Shown: positions 1-5,014, counted from the stretch's first letter. The stretch is 5,014 nt of DNA from Bacteroidales bacterium (GCA_003508755.1 DNTK01000510.1:1-5014), one strand, 5' to 3'. Notes: generated by a model from the sequence alone, not told the origin. Made by a program: numbers and translations.

Positions 1-22
1 CTGAGTCAAGCTCAGGATGACG
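1..22. repeat. Partial REP-like intergenic repeat
   Basis: The window opens with CTGAG-tcaag-CTCAG followed by gatgac. The two 5-base arms are perfectly complementary. Read on the minus strand this is GTCATCCTGAGCTTGACTCA, which matches the general form of short dispersed intergenic repeats I know from many bacterial genomes (a GTCATCCTGA core with an imperfect palindrome). It is cut by the window edge, so its full length and copy number cannot be seen. It lies just upstream of apt and may equally act as the tail of a terminator of the gene to the left. The inverted repeat is seen; the repeat-family assignment is recollection. Confidence 0.4.
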
Positions 23-85
23 AAATAAAATGATTTGATTTTTCCCAAAATCTTCCTGATCTTGCAGGCTCGAAAAAAAGACAAA

Positions 86-625
86 ATGGAAGAAAACATA
101 ATTACAATAGAAGATGTTAAGGCATCAATCAGAAACATTCCTGATTACCCAAAAAAAGGCATACAATTTAAGGACTTAACAACAGCAATTAAGCAACCTG
201 AAATATTTCATTTCCTCATCGAAGAAATCTCGGCCATGTACATGGGGCGAGGCATTACAAAGGTGGTGGGAATTGAGTCGCGGGGTTTTATATTAGGAGG
301 TGCATTGGCCGCACGCCTCGGAGCAGGATTTGTGCCCATTCGAAAACCAAATAAACTACCTGCCGAGCGTTATTCTGTAAATTATATGCTTGAATATGGT
401 GAGGATTCCATAGAAATTCATAAAGACGCCATAGAGCCCGGAGAAATCATTCTTTTGCATGACGATCTGTTGGCTACCGGAGGTACTTCAAAAGCTGCGC
501 TTGAATTGCTTTCTCATTTTAATCCTGAAGACATTTACCTGAATTTTATTGTGGAGCTTAACTTTCTGAATGGCCGCAAAGTAGTTGGTGATGACTACGA
601 TATCAGCAGTATGGTGCATTTTTAA
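86..625 (+). CDS. apt: Adenine phosphoribosyltransferase
   Basis: Cytosolic purine-salvage enzyme that converts adenine and PRPP to AMP and pyrophosphate. The 179-residue protein has the family's usual length and a type I phosphoribosyltransferase fold. The adenine/hood region near the N-terminus carries IPDYPKKGIQFKDLT (residues 18-32). GIESRGF is at 62-68, followed by the glycine/alanine-rich helix GGALAARLGAGFVPIRK (71-87). The PRPP-binding motif HDDLLATGGTS is at 125-135, with the paired acidic residues Asp126 and Asp127. The frame stays open upstream to a TTG at 35, but those 17 extra residues have no match to the family, and ATG 86 gives the normal N-terminus; no Shine-Dalgarno sequence is present, as is usual in Bacteroidota. 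It is a single-gene unit, convergent with the helicase gene and closed by its own terminator. No key residue is missing. Function is assigned with high confidence. Confidence 0.96.
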   Translation: MEENIITIEDVKASIRNIPDYPKKGIQFKDLTTAIKQPEIFHFLIEEISAMYMGRGITKVVGIESRGFILGGALAARLGAGFVPIRKPNKLPAERYSVNYMLEYGEDSIEIHKDAIEPGEIILLHDDLLATGGTSKAALELLSHFNPEDIYLNFIVELNFLNGRKVVGDDYDISSMVHF

Positions 626-650
626 TGCCCGAAGCTGAAACTCTAAAGGT

Positions 651-690
651 CGAAGTCAGAAATATCTTACTTCTAACTTCGGTTTTTATT
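651..690 (+). terminator. Intrinsic terminator of apt
   Basis: GAAGTCAGAA (652-661) pairs with TTCTAACTTC (671-680) through nine base pairs and one C/A mismatch, with a 9-base loop. C651 can also pair with G681. A run of five T (683-687) follows. It begins about 26 bases after the apt stop codon. Read on the minus strand the same hairpin is not followed by a U-tract, so it does not clearly stop the convergent helicase transcript. Confidence 0.75.
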
Positions 691-699
691 CTTCCCACC

Positions 700-2391
700 T
701 TATGATTTCTTTCTTTTCCTGCGCTGCTTATTGCGATTTTTGTCCGGGTAACTGAACCTGTCTCCTCCCCTGTTTTCCGGTTTTTTACCTTTCGATTTGG
801 TCACGCTAAGTGCATAATCGCCCATATATGTTTCCTGGAAAGCCTGCAGAATTTCGCCTTCAAATTTACTGTCGGCATCAAAGAAGCTAAAATTGCGAAG
901 GATATCAATTTTACCGATTTCGATTTTATTTCCATCGGTTACCTCGTTAATCATCCCTAAAAGATGTGATGCATTAATGCTGTGCTTCGACCCCACATTA
1001 ATATGAAAGCGTTGAAATTTTACATTCCCGGTTCCTTTTCTGTCTCTTTCCTTTTTAGATTCTTTAGCACTGACATTTAAATCAGGTGCATTTTTATAGT
1101 AAGCCAAAAAGCGATTAAACTCTACAGAAACAAAGTGCTTAATGAGTTCCTCCCGATCGAGCCATTCCAGTTTTTTATAAATATCAGGTAAATAAGGATC
1201 TATCTGGTGATTGTCCACTTCAATTTTTTCAACCTTATCAACCAGGTTAAAGAGTTGTTTCTCGCAGATTTCCTTTCCACCAGGTACAGGTTTACTTTCA
1301 AACTGCTTCCTTGTCATCTTTTCCAGGTCCCGTATTTTTCTGCCTTCTTTGGTATGAATGATAGAGATAGCGATTCCACTCTTACCCGCCCGGCCTGTAC
1401 GACCGCTTCTATGAACATACACTTCAAGATCGTCGGGCAGGTTATAATTAATTACATGCGATAAATCATTTACATCGATACCCCGTGCTGCCACATCGGT
1501 AGCTACCAGCATCTGCAGGTGCTTTTGCCGAAAGCGGTTCATCACAAAATCGCGCTGTGCCTGGCTTAAATCGCCATGTAAGGCATCGGCATTGTAGCCA
1601 TCCTGCATAAGCTTATCGGCTACATCTTTTGTCTCGGCCCGGGTGCGGCAAAACACAATTCCATAGATATTCGGATTCATGTCGGCAATTCTCTTGAGTG
1701 CTTCGTATCGGTCGCGTGCCCTTACCATGTAGTATTCGTGTCGAACATTGGCAGCACCTTCGTTTCGTTTTCCTACTGAAATCTGATCCGGATTGTGCAT
1801 ATAATTTTTTGCAATGCGCTCAATCTCTTTGGGCATGGTAGCCGAAAACAATAGGGTTTGTCTGTTCTGGGGAGTTCCTTCCAGAATGGCATCTAAATCT
1901 TCTTTAAACCCCATATTCAGCATTTCATCGGCTTCATCAAGAATAAGCCAGCGAATTTTATCGAGTTTTAAAACTTTTCGTTTGATTAGATCCAGTGTCC
2001 GCCCGGGTGTACCAACCACGATATGGGCTCCCTTTTTTAAGTCCCTGATCTGATTTGAGATAGCTGCTCCACCATATACCGGAACCACTCTGAAACCTGG
2101 AATAAATTTGGTGAAAGTTTGAATATCTTTTGTTATCTGAAGCCCCAGTTCACGTGTAGGACACAATACCAGGGTTTGCACATTTTTATCCTGCAACTCG
2201 GTTAATTGTATAACCGGCAAGCCAAATGCAGCCGTTTTACCGGTGCCAGTTTGTGCCAGGGCAACCAAATCGTTTTTTGATTCTAAAATCTGTGGAATAG
2301 TTTTCTCCTGGATAGGAGTGGGATTCACAAATCCCATTTCGGTAATTGCACGAAGAACATTTTCATGCAGTCCGGTTTCGTTAAAAGTCAT
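700..2391 (-). CDS. deaD: DEAD-box ATP-dependent RNA helicase with DbpA-like C-terminal RNA-binding domain
   Basis: ATP-dependent RNA helicase that remodels structured RNA; relatives (DeaD/CsdA, CshA) act in ribosome assembly, mRNA decay and cold adaptation. All core motifs are intact in the 563-residue protein: Q motif with PTPIQ (24-28), Walker A AQTGTGKT (46-53), PTRELG (78-83), TPGR (128-131), DEAD (152-155), SAT (183-185), VFCRT (246-250), ATDVAARGID (297-306) and HRSGRTGRAG (327-336). After the two RecA-like domains a linker of about 110 residues leads to a DbpA-type RNA-binding domain (about 457-532, from FQRFHINVG through IGKIDILRNFSFFDAD). The protein ends in a basic tail (RNKQRRKRKKS). 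ATG 2391 puts the Q motif at the usual distance. The gene has its own likely promoter and a long leader, and no obvious terminator of its own. The deaD name follows domain architecture; csdA or another paralogue name would fit equally well. Confidence 0.93.
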   Translation of the reverse strand: MTFNETGLHENVLRAITEMGFVNPTPIQEKTIPQILESKNDLVALAQTGTGKTAAFGLPVIQLTELQDKNVQTLVLCPTRELGLQITKDIQTFTKFIPGFRVVPVYGGAAISNQIRDLKKGAHIVVGTPGRTLDLIKRKVLKLDKIRWLILDEADEMLNMGFKEDLDAILEGTPQNRQTLLFSATMPKEIERIAKNYMHNPDQISVGKRNEGAANVRHEYYMVRARDRYEALKRIADMNPNIYGIVFCRTRAETKDVADKLMQDGYNADALHGDLSQAQRDFVMNRFRQKHLQMLVATDVAARGIDVNDLSHVINYNLPDDLEVYVHRSGRTGRAGKSGIAISIIHTKEGRKIRDLEKMTRKQFESKPVPGGKEICEKQLFNLVDKVEKIEVDNHQIDPYLPDIYKKLEWLDREELIKHFVSVEFNRFLAYYKNAPDLNVSAKESKKERDRKGTGNVKFQRFHINVGSKHSINASHLLGMINEVTDGNKIEIGKIDILRNFSFFDADSKFEGEILQAFQETYMGDYALSVTKSKGKKPENRGGDRFSYPDKNRNKQRRKRKKS

Positions 2392-2493
2392 AAATAAAGT
2401 TTTTTGCAGATCCCGAAAAAACTTCGCGCCGAACTTTTAACCGGACCCAATTTAATATCCATGGAAGTAAACTACTTCCCCGTAATAAGGGCG
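2388..2493 (-). promoter_or_regulatory. Structured 5' leader of the helicase gene with a possible 24-codon upstream ORF
   Basis: If transcription starts just after the -7 box at 2494-2501, the leader is about 95 nt. Read on the minus strand it contains: (1) a perfect hairpin GGAAGTA-gtt-TACTTCC (2479-2463); (2) an ATG at 2462 directly after that hairpin, opening 24 codons (starting MDIKLG, ending KKLYL) whose TGA stop (2390-2388) overlaps the helicase ATG as ATGA; (3) a hairpin AAAAGTTCG-gcg-CGAAGTTTT (2438-2418, one G/G mismatch) running into six T. The CGAA arm (2426-2423) could instead pair with a second TTCG (2417-2414). The structures and the ORF are seen directly. Control by attenuation or translational coupling is inference; a 24-codon open frame arises by chance fairly often. 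Confidence 0.3.
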
Positions 2494-2523
2494 CAAATGT
2501 AGTATCAATAAATTGATTATGAA
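2494..2523 (-). promoter_or_regulatory. Likely promoter of the helicase gene (Bacteroidota -7 box) with an overlapping palindrome
   Basis: On the minus strand TACATTTG (2501-2494) matches the Bacteroidota -7 consensus TAnnTTTG at every fixed base. The -33 position, about 19 bases further upstream, reads TTC (2523-2521) rather than the expected TTG. The spacer holds a perfect inverted repeat ATCAAT-tt-ATTGAT (2517-2504), which would sit between the two promoter elements and could be an operator. No intrinsic terminator is seen between the preceding methyltransferase gene and this box, so read-through from that operon may add to expression. Confidence 0.5.
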
Positions 2524-2549
2524 CTATTTTACTGCATCTATTTTTTTAT

Positions 2550-2993
2550 TTAAAACAAAAGAGGTATAAGCCGCCAGCTTTTTGTCATGTATGCGGCATA
2601 TCCAGGTAAGGCCTGTTGAATTAATTTCTCTTCGAAAAATAGTTTCAGAACCTGATTTATACTGAATACCACCAGAACCACCAGGTTTATCCATGAAAAA
2701 CTAAAAATAACAAGTGGCACAAGAACCACGAAAAGGGCAAGATACATGGGATGCCGGATATATTTATAGGGCCCTCGAATAATTAGCTGTATGTTTTTCC
2801 CCGGATCAGGAAAAATACTTAAATCAGAATGACGCATTTCCCAAATTGACCATAACCCCAAAGCAATTCCTGAAAGCAATGTTACTTTTAAATATAGATT
2901 GTCGGGAATATTGACGTTAAATAATAAATAGATTATTGAAGCAAACTGAACGAGTACATGAAATACGGAGCGCACTCTATTTTTCATAAGCAT
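2550..2993 (-). CDS. Small integral-membrane methyltransferase of the isoprenylcysteine carboxyl methyltransferase (ICMT)/PEMT type
   Basis: Predicted SAM-dependent membrane methyltransferase of 147 residues; the substrate is unknown. There are four likely membrane segments (about 9-27, 35-51, 84-101 and 101-119; the last two form a closely packed hairpin). Family hallmarks are GPYKYIRHPMYLA (74-86), including the RHPMY SAM-binding signature, and the EEKLI pair of glutamates (121-125), followed by a PGY...YMTKSWRLIP ending (130-144) that resembles the Y-x-x-Y...R-x-IP tail of bacterial ICMT-like proteins. ATG 2993 is chosen because its A is also the last base of the upstream TGA (TGATG), which points to translational coupling with the transporter gene; an in-frame TTG one codon earlier and an ATG at 2987 are alternatives. 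Bacterial members methylate lipids, isoprenoid-like molecules or unknown substrates, and bacteria lack prenylated CaaX proteins, so the eukaryotic reaction should not be assumed. Family is fairly sure, substrate is not. Confidence 0.85.
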   Translation of the reverse strand: MLMKNRVRSVFHVLVQFASIIYLLFNVNIPDNLYLKVTLLSGIALGLWSIWEMRHSDLSIFPDPGKNIQLIIRGPYKYIRHPMYLALFVVLVPLVIFSFSWINLVVLVVFSINQVLKLFFEEKLIQQALPGYAAYMTKSWRLIPLLF

Positions 2994-3805
2994 CAAATAA
3001 ACAAAATCAGGCTGGCGCCCATTACCATCATTCCTACAATGAGACCATAAATGGCCCAGTGGGGTTTCCCATATTCACGGGCAGCGGGCAATAATTCATC
3101 GAGCGATATAAATACCATAATACCTGCAACGGCGGCAAACAATATTCCAAAAACAGCAGGGTTCATGAACTGCATGAGCAGTAGATATCCTACCAATGCT
3201 CCAACAGGTTCGGCCAACCCGGAAAGGAAGGATAACCTGAATGCTTTTTTCTTGTCGCCGGTTGCATAGTATACCGGCACAGAAACAGCAATTCCCTCTG
3301 GCACATTGTGAATAGCAATAGCCACAGCAATAGCAATACCATAAGCAGGTTCGTGAATAGCAGCTGTGAAGGTAGCAAGTCCTTCAGGGAAGTTATGAAT
3401 CCCAATTGCCAGGGCTGAAAAAACACCCATTCTTAACAATTTTTTCTTATCGAATGAAAGCTTTGAAACATCTTCTACTTTTCTGAGCTCATGGGGATTT
3501 TCATAGCTGGGAACTAATTTATCGATAATGGCAATGATTAAAATGCCTGCAAAAAATGCTATTACCCTAATCCAGTAACCGTTGGTGTCGCCATACACGG
3601 TGACAAGTTCGGTCCGGGCTTTTTGGAATATTTCAATCAGAGAAACATAAATCATTACTCCTGCAGAAAACCCCAGGGCTACCGACAGAAAACGGGTATT
3701 GGTAGTTTTCGCAAAAAAAGCAATGGCACTTCCTATTCCGGTTGAAAGTCCGGCGAATAAGGTAAGTCCGAAAGGTAATAGCAACTCTTGAAATTCCATA
3801 GTCAT
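2993..3805 (-). CDS. zupT: ZIP-family divalent metal transporter, ZupT type
   Basis: Cytoplasmic-membrane importer of zinc and other divalent metals (iron, manganese or cobalt in known ZupT proteins). The 270 residues are close to the family length and can be laid out as eight membrane segments (about 8-30, 40-62, 80-98, 124-145, 152-178, 187-211, 215-235 and 250-270). The two metal-site signatures of the GufA/ZupT subfamily are intact: HNFPEG (137-142) and HNVPEG (166-171), supplying His137, Asn138, Glu141 and His166, Asn167, Glu170. GLAEP (196-200) and SLDELLPAA (234-242) are also typical. The loop between segments three and four (about 99-123) is charged (PHELRKVEDVSKLSFDKKK) and lacks the histidine cluster of many eukaryotic ZIPs. 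ATG 3805 is preferred to ATG 3799 because it lies just after a good promoter. It is the first gene of a two-gene operon with the overlapping methyltransferase. No Zur or Fur box is obvious upstream. Confidence 0.93.
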   Translation of the reverse strand: MTMEFQELLLPFGLTLFAGLSTGIGSAIAFFAKTTNTRFLSVALGFSAGVMIYVSLIEIFQKARTELVTVYGDTNGYWIRVIAFFAGILIIAIIDKLVPSYENPHELRKVEDVSKLSFDKKKLLRMGVFSALAIGIHNFPEGLATFTAAIHEPAYGIAIAVAIAIHNVPEGIAVSVPVYYATGDKKKAFRLSFLSGLAEPVGALVGYLLLMQFMNPAVFGILFAAVAGIMVFISLDELLPAAREYGKPHWAIYGLIVGMMVMGASLILFI

Positions 3806-3830
3806 GATATAATTCGGGAATAGTACACTA

Positions 3831-3838
3831 CAAATATA
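3831..3838 (-). promoter_or_regulatory. Promoter -7 box of the zupT-methyltransferase operon
   Basis: On the minus strand TATATTTG (3838-3831) is a full match to the Bacteroidota TAnnTTTG -7 element, 25 bases before the zupT ATG, so the leader would be only about 20 nt. The -33 region falls in the T-rich tail of the upstream terminator and contains no clear TTG at the expected spacing. The promoter therefore starts almost immediately where the preceding transcript ends. Confidence 0.55.
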
Positions 3839-3852
3839 AGATAAGGAATTTG

Positions 3853-3893
3853 CTAAAAATAAAAAAGGGCTGATAAACTATCAACCCCTTTTG
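3853..3893 (-). terminator. Strong intrinsic terminator downstream of the Crp/Fnr regulator
   Basis: On the minus strand AAAAGGG (3892-3886) pairs with CCCTTTT (3869-3863). Past a small internal loop, TGATA (3883-3879) pairs with TATCA (3875-3871) around a 3-base loop. The transcript then runs into TTTTTTATTTTT (3866-3855). The plus-strand reading has only a short T-run before G3893, so the main direction is minus. It lies about 135 nt after the regulator's stop codon, an unusually long 3' region, and 15-20 bases before the zupT promoter box. Confidence 0.8.
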
Positions 3894-4026
3894 CAACTTA
3901 TAGTAATCATTAGCTATTAATAATTCTACTTCCCTTTTTCGAGTTTGTTTAAAGATCCAAAGACTCCCAGTAAATATACTCAGCCTTTCGCTGGTTTTGA
4001 TGCCATAGCGGCAGGTAGTTTTAATA
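3894..4026 (-). other. Hairpin-rich 3' untranslated region of the regulator; possible small RNA
   Basis: Between the regulator's stop codon and the terminator lie about 130 nt with no credible gene. On the minus strand three local stems precede the terminator: TGCC-gctat-GGCA (4013-4001), CAGC-gaaag-GCTG (3993-3981), and GAGTcTTTG pairing with CAAACTC (3966-3958 with 3947-3941, one bulged C, loop of 10). Open frames here lack a good start; a 72-codon minus-strand frame (4046-3828) begins with TTG inside the regulator gene and runs through the terminator, so it is not accepted. The arrangement of stems plus U-tract would suit a 3'-UTR-derived small RNA. No promoter box of the TAnnTTTG type is seen just upstream, so processing from the regulator mRNA is more likely than separate transcription. 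Function is unknown. Confidence 0.3.
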
Positions 4027-4734
4027 CTAGTAATGCATATTACCAATTTTGATAAGTTTTGCTTCGTCGAGAATTTTTATTTTCCGGCCATGAAGCTCAA
4101 TAAGTTTATCTTGTTTGAATTCAGAAAGTAACCTAATTACCGATTCGGTAGCTGTACCCACCAGGTTGGCAAGCTCTTCGCGGGTAAGTGATATCTGCAG
4201 GAAATTCTCACTGTCGAGATTAAAACTCCATTTCAGATGAATCAGTACTTCTGCCAAGCGCTCACGCACCGTTTTCTGGGCAATATCAGTAATGTAATCG
4301 TTTGCATCCCCTAATTCGTTGCAGGCCAGCTCAAGAAGATCCATGGCAAATTCGCCATTTGATTTTACGAATGATTTCACAAGTTCGCCAGGGATGAAGC
4401 AGACTGCAGCATCTTCGATAATTTTTGTTGACGTACATGCCAGTTCACCCGTAATGGTCGATCGGAAACCCATGATATCACCAGGCTTGGCAAAGCGTAT
4501 TATCATGTCCTTTCCGTCGAAGCCGGTTTTAAAGATTTTAATGATTCCCCGCACAACACAGTAAAAACCATTAATGCGATGTCCTTCTTCATAGATAAAC
4601 TCGCCTCGTTTAAAAGAATCAGGACCATCCTCAATAGGAATTAAATCAATTTCACTTTCTGTGAGATGCTTAAAAACAGTCTTTTTCTGCAGAAAATCTC
4701 TTAGGTCTATTGGTTCATTTGCAGGTTTGATCAT
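4027..4734 (-). CDS. Crp/Fnr-family transcriptional regulator
   Basis: DNA-binding regulator of 235 residues, the usual family length. The N-terminal cyclic-nucleotide-binding-like beta-barrel spans about 17-130 (VFKHLTESEIDLI, GEFIYEEGHRINGFYCVVRGIIKIFK, IIRFAKPGDIMGFRSTITGE). A long dimerisation helix follows (about 127-165), then a C-terminal winged helix-turn-helix (about 181-223) with LTREELANLVGTATESVIRLLSEFKQDKLI, whose TATESVIRLLSEF part is the recognition helix. It lacks the cysteine cluster of FNR near the N-terminus; the four cysteines (59, 100, 112, 138) are scattered. The segment matching the phosphate-binding cassette of Crp (85-104) lacks the GE-L...RSA pattern, so cAMP binding is doubtful. 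The effector is therefore unknown; redox, nitrosative or thiol signals are possible by family analogy. It is divergent from an OsmC-like gene with 246 bp between start codons, a layout that suggests local control. ATG 4734 is the only reasonable start. Confidence 0.93.
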   Translation of the reverse strand: MIKPANEPIDLRDFLQKKTVFKHLTESEIDLIPIEDGPDSFKRGEFIYEEGHRINGFYCVVRGIIKIFKTGFDGKDMIIRFAKPGDIMGFRSTITGELACTSTKIIEDAAVCFIPGELVKSFVKSNGEFAMDLLELACNELGDANDYITDIAQKTVRERLAEVLIHLKWSFNLDSENFLQISLTREELANLVGTATESVIRLLSEFKQDKLIELHGRKIKILDEAKLIKIGNMHY

Positions 4735-4789
4735 AGCAACGTAGTTTACAAAATGTGTAGCTCTCTATAAAATTAAAAAATTCTATTGA

Positions 4790-4826
4790 ATTTCGAATGT
4801 TAGTTTTTCCATTAAAACTTCGAAAT
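4790..4826. promoter_or_regulatory. Long-spaced inverted repeat in the divergent intergenic region
   Basis: ATTTCGAA (4790-4797) and TTCGAAAT (4819-4826) are perfect 8-base complementary arms 21 bases apart; each contains the palindrome TTCGAA. The repeat lies between the regulator gene and the OsmC-like gene, next to the candidate promoter box at 4830-4837. It could be a pair of operator half-sites or an RNA hairpin. AT-rich intergenic DNA yields such repeats by chance, so support is limited. Confidence 0.3.
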
Positions 4827-4829
4827 ATA

Positions 4830-4837
4830 TACCTTTA
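4830..4837 (+). promoter_or_regulatory. Weak -7 box candidate for the OsmC-like gene
   Basis: TACCTTTA matches the Bacteroidota TAnnTTTG box at all fixed positions except the last. The -33 region carries only a T-run (4804-4808) instead of a clear TTG. Use of this box would give a leader of roughly 135-140 nt before ATG 4981. No better plus-strand match is seen closer to the start. Confidence 0.25.
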
Positions 4838-4860
4838 TTAGGAAATAATTCACTAACAAG

Positions 4861-4875
4861 TGTCATGATCTGACA
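4861..4875. promoter_or_regulatory. Candidate operator TGTCA-N5-TGACA
   Basis: TGTCA-tgatc-TGACA is a perfect 5-base inverted repeat with a 5-base spacer, in the region between the Crp/Fnr-family gene and the divergent OsmC-like gene. Family members usually bind two-fold symmetric sites of the TTGAT-N4-ATCAA or TGTGA-N6-TCACA kind. This repeat resembles but does not equal either, its spacing is odd, and it would lie downstream of the candidate -7 box. Binding by the neighbouring regulator is inference. Confidence 0.3.
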
Positions 4876-4980
4876 AAATAGAGGCCATTCTAAGGTAATA
4901 ATCGAACGTTTAACTACCTGGAATGTTCTTAAAAGCAAAGCCCCGAAAGTTTAAAAAATAATAACCATAAACATATAAAC

Positions 4981-5014
4981 ATGAAAGAAACAATTAAAGT
5001 AAACTGGACAGGCG
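4981..5014 (+). CDS. Start of a probable OsmC-family protein (cut by the window edge)
   Basis: Only the first eleven codons are present: MKETIKVNWTG, then the window ends. The pattern (short charged N-terminus, then a beta-strand with V-x-W-x-G) resembles the opening of OsmC/Ohr-like proteins of Bacteroidota, which typically continue with a strand on the substrate glycine and a MAFEA-like stretch. Such proteins are thiol-dependent peroxidases of the cytoplasm acting on organic hydroperoxides. The A-rich sequence before the ATG (ATAAACATATAAAC) is typical of Bacteroidota starts without a Shine-Dalgarno. That a gene begins here is fairly likely; the family call rests on eleven residues and is tentative. 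Confidence 0.5.
   Translation, partial: MKETIKVNWTG

Noticed and set aside
35..85. In-frame extension of apt upstream to a TTG codon
   Set aside because: The 17 added residues are unlike any APT N-terminus, and ATG 86 gives the standard protein length.
1207..1464. Plus-strand open frame opposite the helicase gene, with others at 1814-2053 and 2243-2440
   Set aside because: They are antisense shadows of a well-supported helicase gene, with no family signature.
3051..3426. Open frames at 3051-3269 (plus) and 3190-3426 (minus) within zupT
   Set aside because: Both are alternative readings of the transporter gene whose metal-site motifs define the real frame.
3828..4046. 72-codon minus-strand open frame after the regulator
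   Set aside because: It starts with TTG inside the regulator's last codons, runs through the terminator hairpin, and its protein has no recognisable family features.
3920..4050. Plus-strand frame reading ...QPFAGFDAIAAGSF...
   Set aside because: It looks faintly protein-like but has no ATG start, is short, and overlaps the end of the regulator gene on the other strand.
4319..4564. Plus-strand open frame opposite the regulator gene
   Set aside because: It is antisense to the conserved cyclic-nucleotide-binding domain and has no recognisable features.
4750..4760. Possible -7 box (ACATTTTG on the minus strand) for the regulator gene
   Set aside because: It lacks the TA at the first two positions of TAnnTTTG, so the match is too weak to list.
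4903..4927. Hairpin GAACGTT...AATGTTC before the OsmC-like gene
   Set aside because: It has seven pairs including a G/U around an 11-base loop and no U-tract, so it is within chance expectation.

Overview
The window looks like an ordinary chromosomal segment of a Bacteroidota bacterium, probably a marine or gut-type Bacteroidales/Marinilabiliales relative. The evidence is AT-rich intergenic DNA, start codons without Shine-Dalgarno sequences, upstream boxes of the Bacteroidota -7 type (TAnnTTTG), and the protein families present. I see no insertion sequence, prophage, CRISPR array, rRNA or tRNA.

Layout from left to right: a partial REP-like intergenic repeat at the left edge (1-22); apt, adenine phosphoribosyltransferase, on the plus strand (86-625) with its own intrinsic terminator (651-690); then four genes on the minus strand. 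Read in their direction of transcription these are a Crp/Fnr-family regulator (4734-4027), a structured untranslated stretch ending in a strong terminator (4026-3853), a ZupT-type ZIP metal transporter (3805-2993), a small membrane methyltransferase of the ICMT/PEMT type joined to it by a TGATG overlap (2993-2550), and a DEAD-box RNA helicase with a DbpA-like RNA-binding domain (2391-700). The right edge holds the first codons of a plus-strand gene (from 4981), probably an OsmC-family protein, divergent from the regulator.

The parts appear to be largely independent units: purine salvage (apt), metal uptake with a membrane methyltransferase (one two-gene operon), RNA remodelling (helicase), and a regulator that may control the divergent OsmC-like gene across a 246-bp region containing two inverted repeats.

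The coding content is conventional and I find no clear new multi-gene system. The less ordinary signals are non-coding. The helicase leader combines two hairpins, mutually exclusive pairing, and a 24-codon upstream ORF whose stop overlaps the helicase start (ATGA). About 130 nt of hairpin-rich sequence lies between the regulator's stop codon and its terminator.
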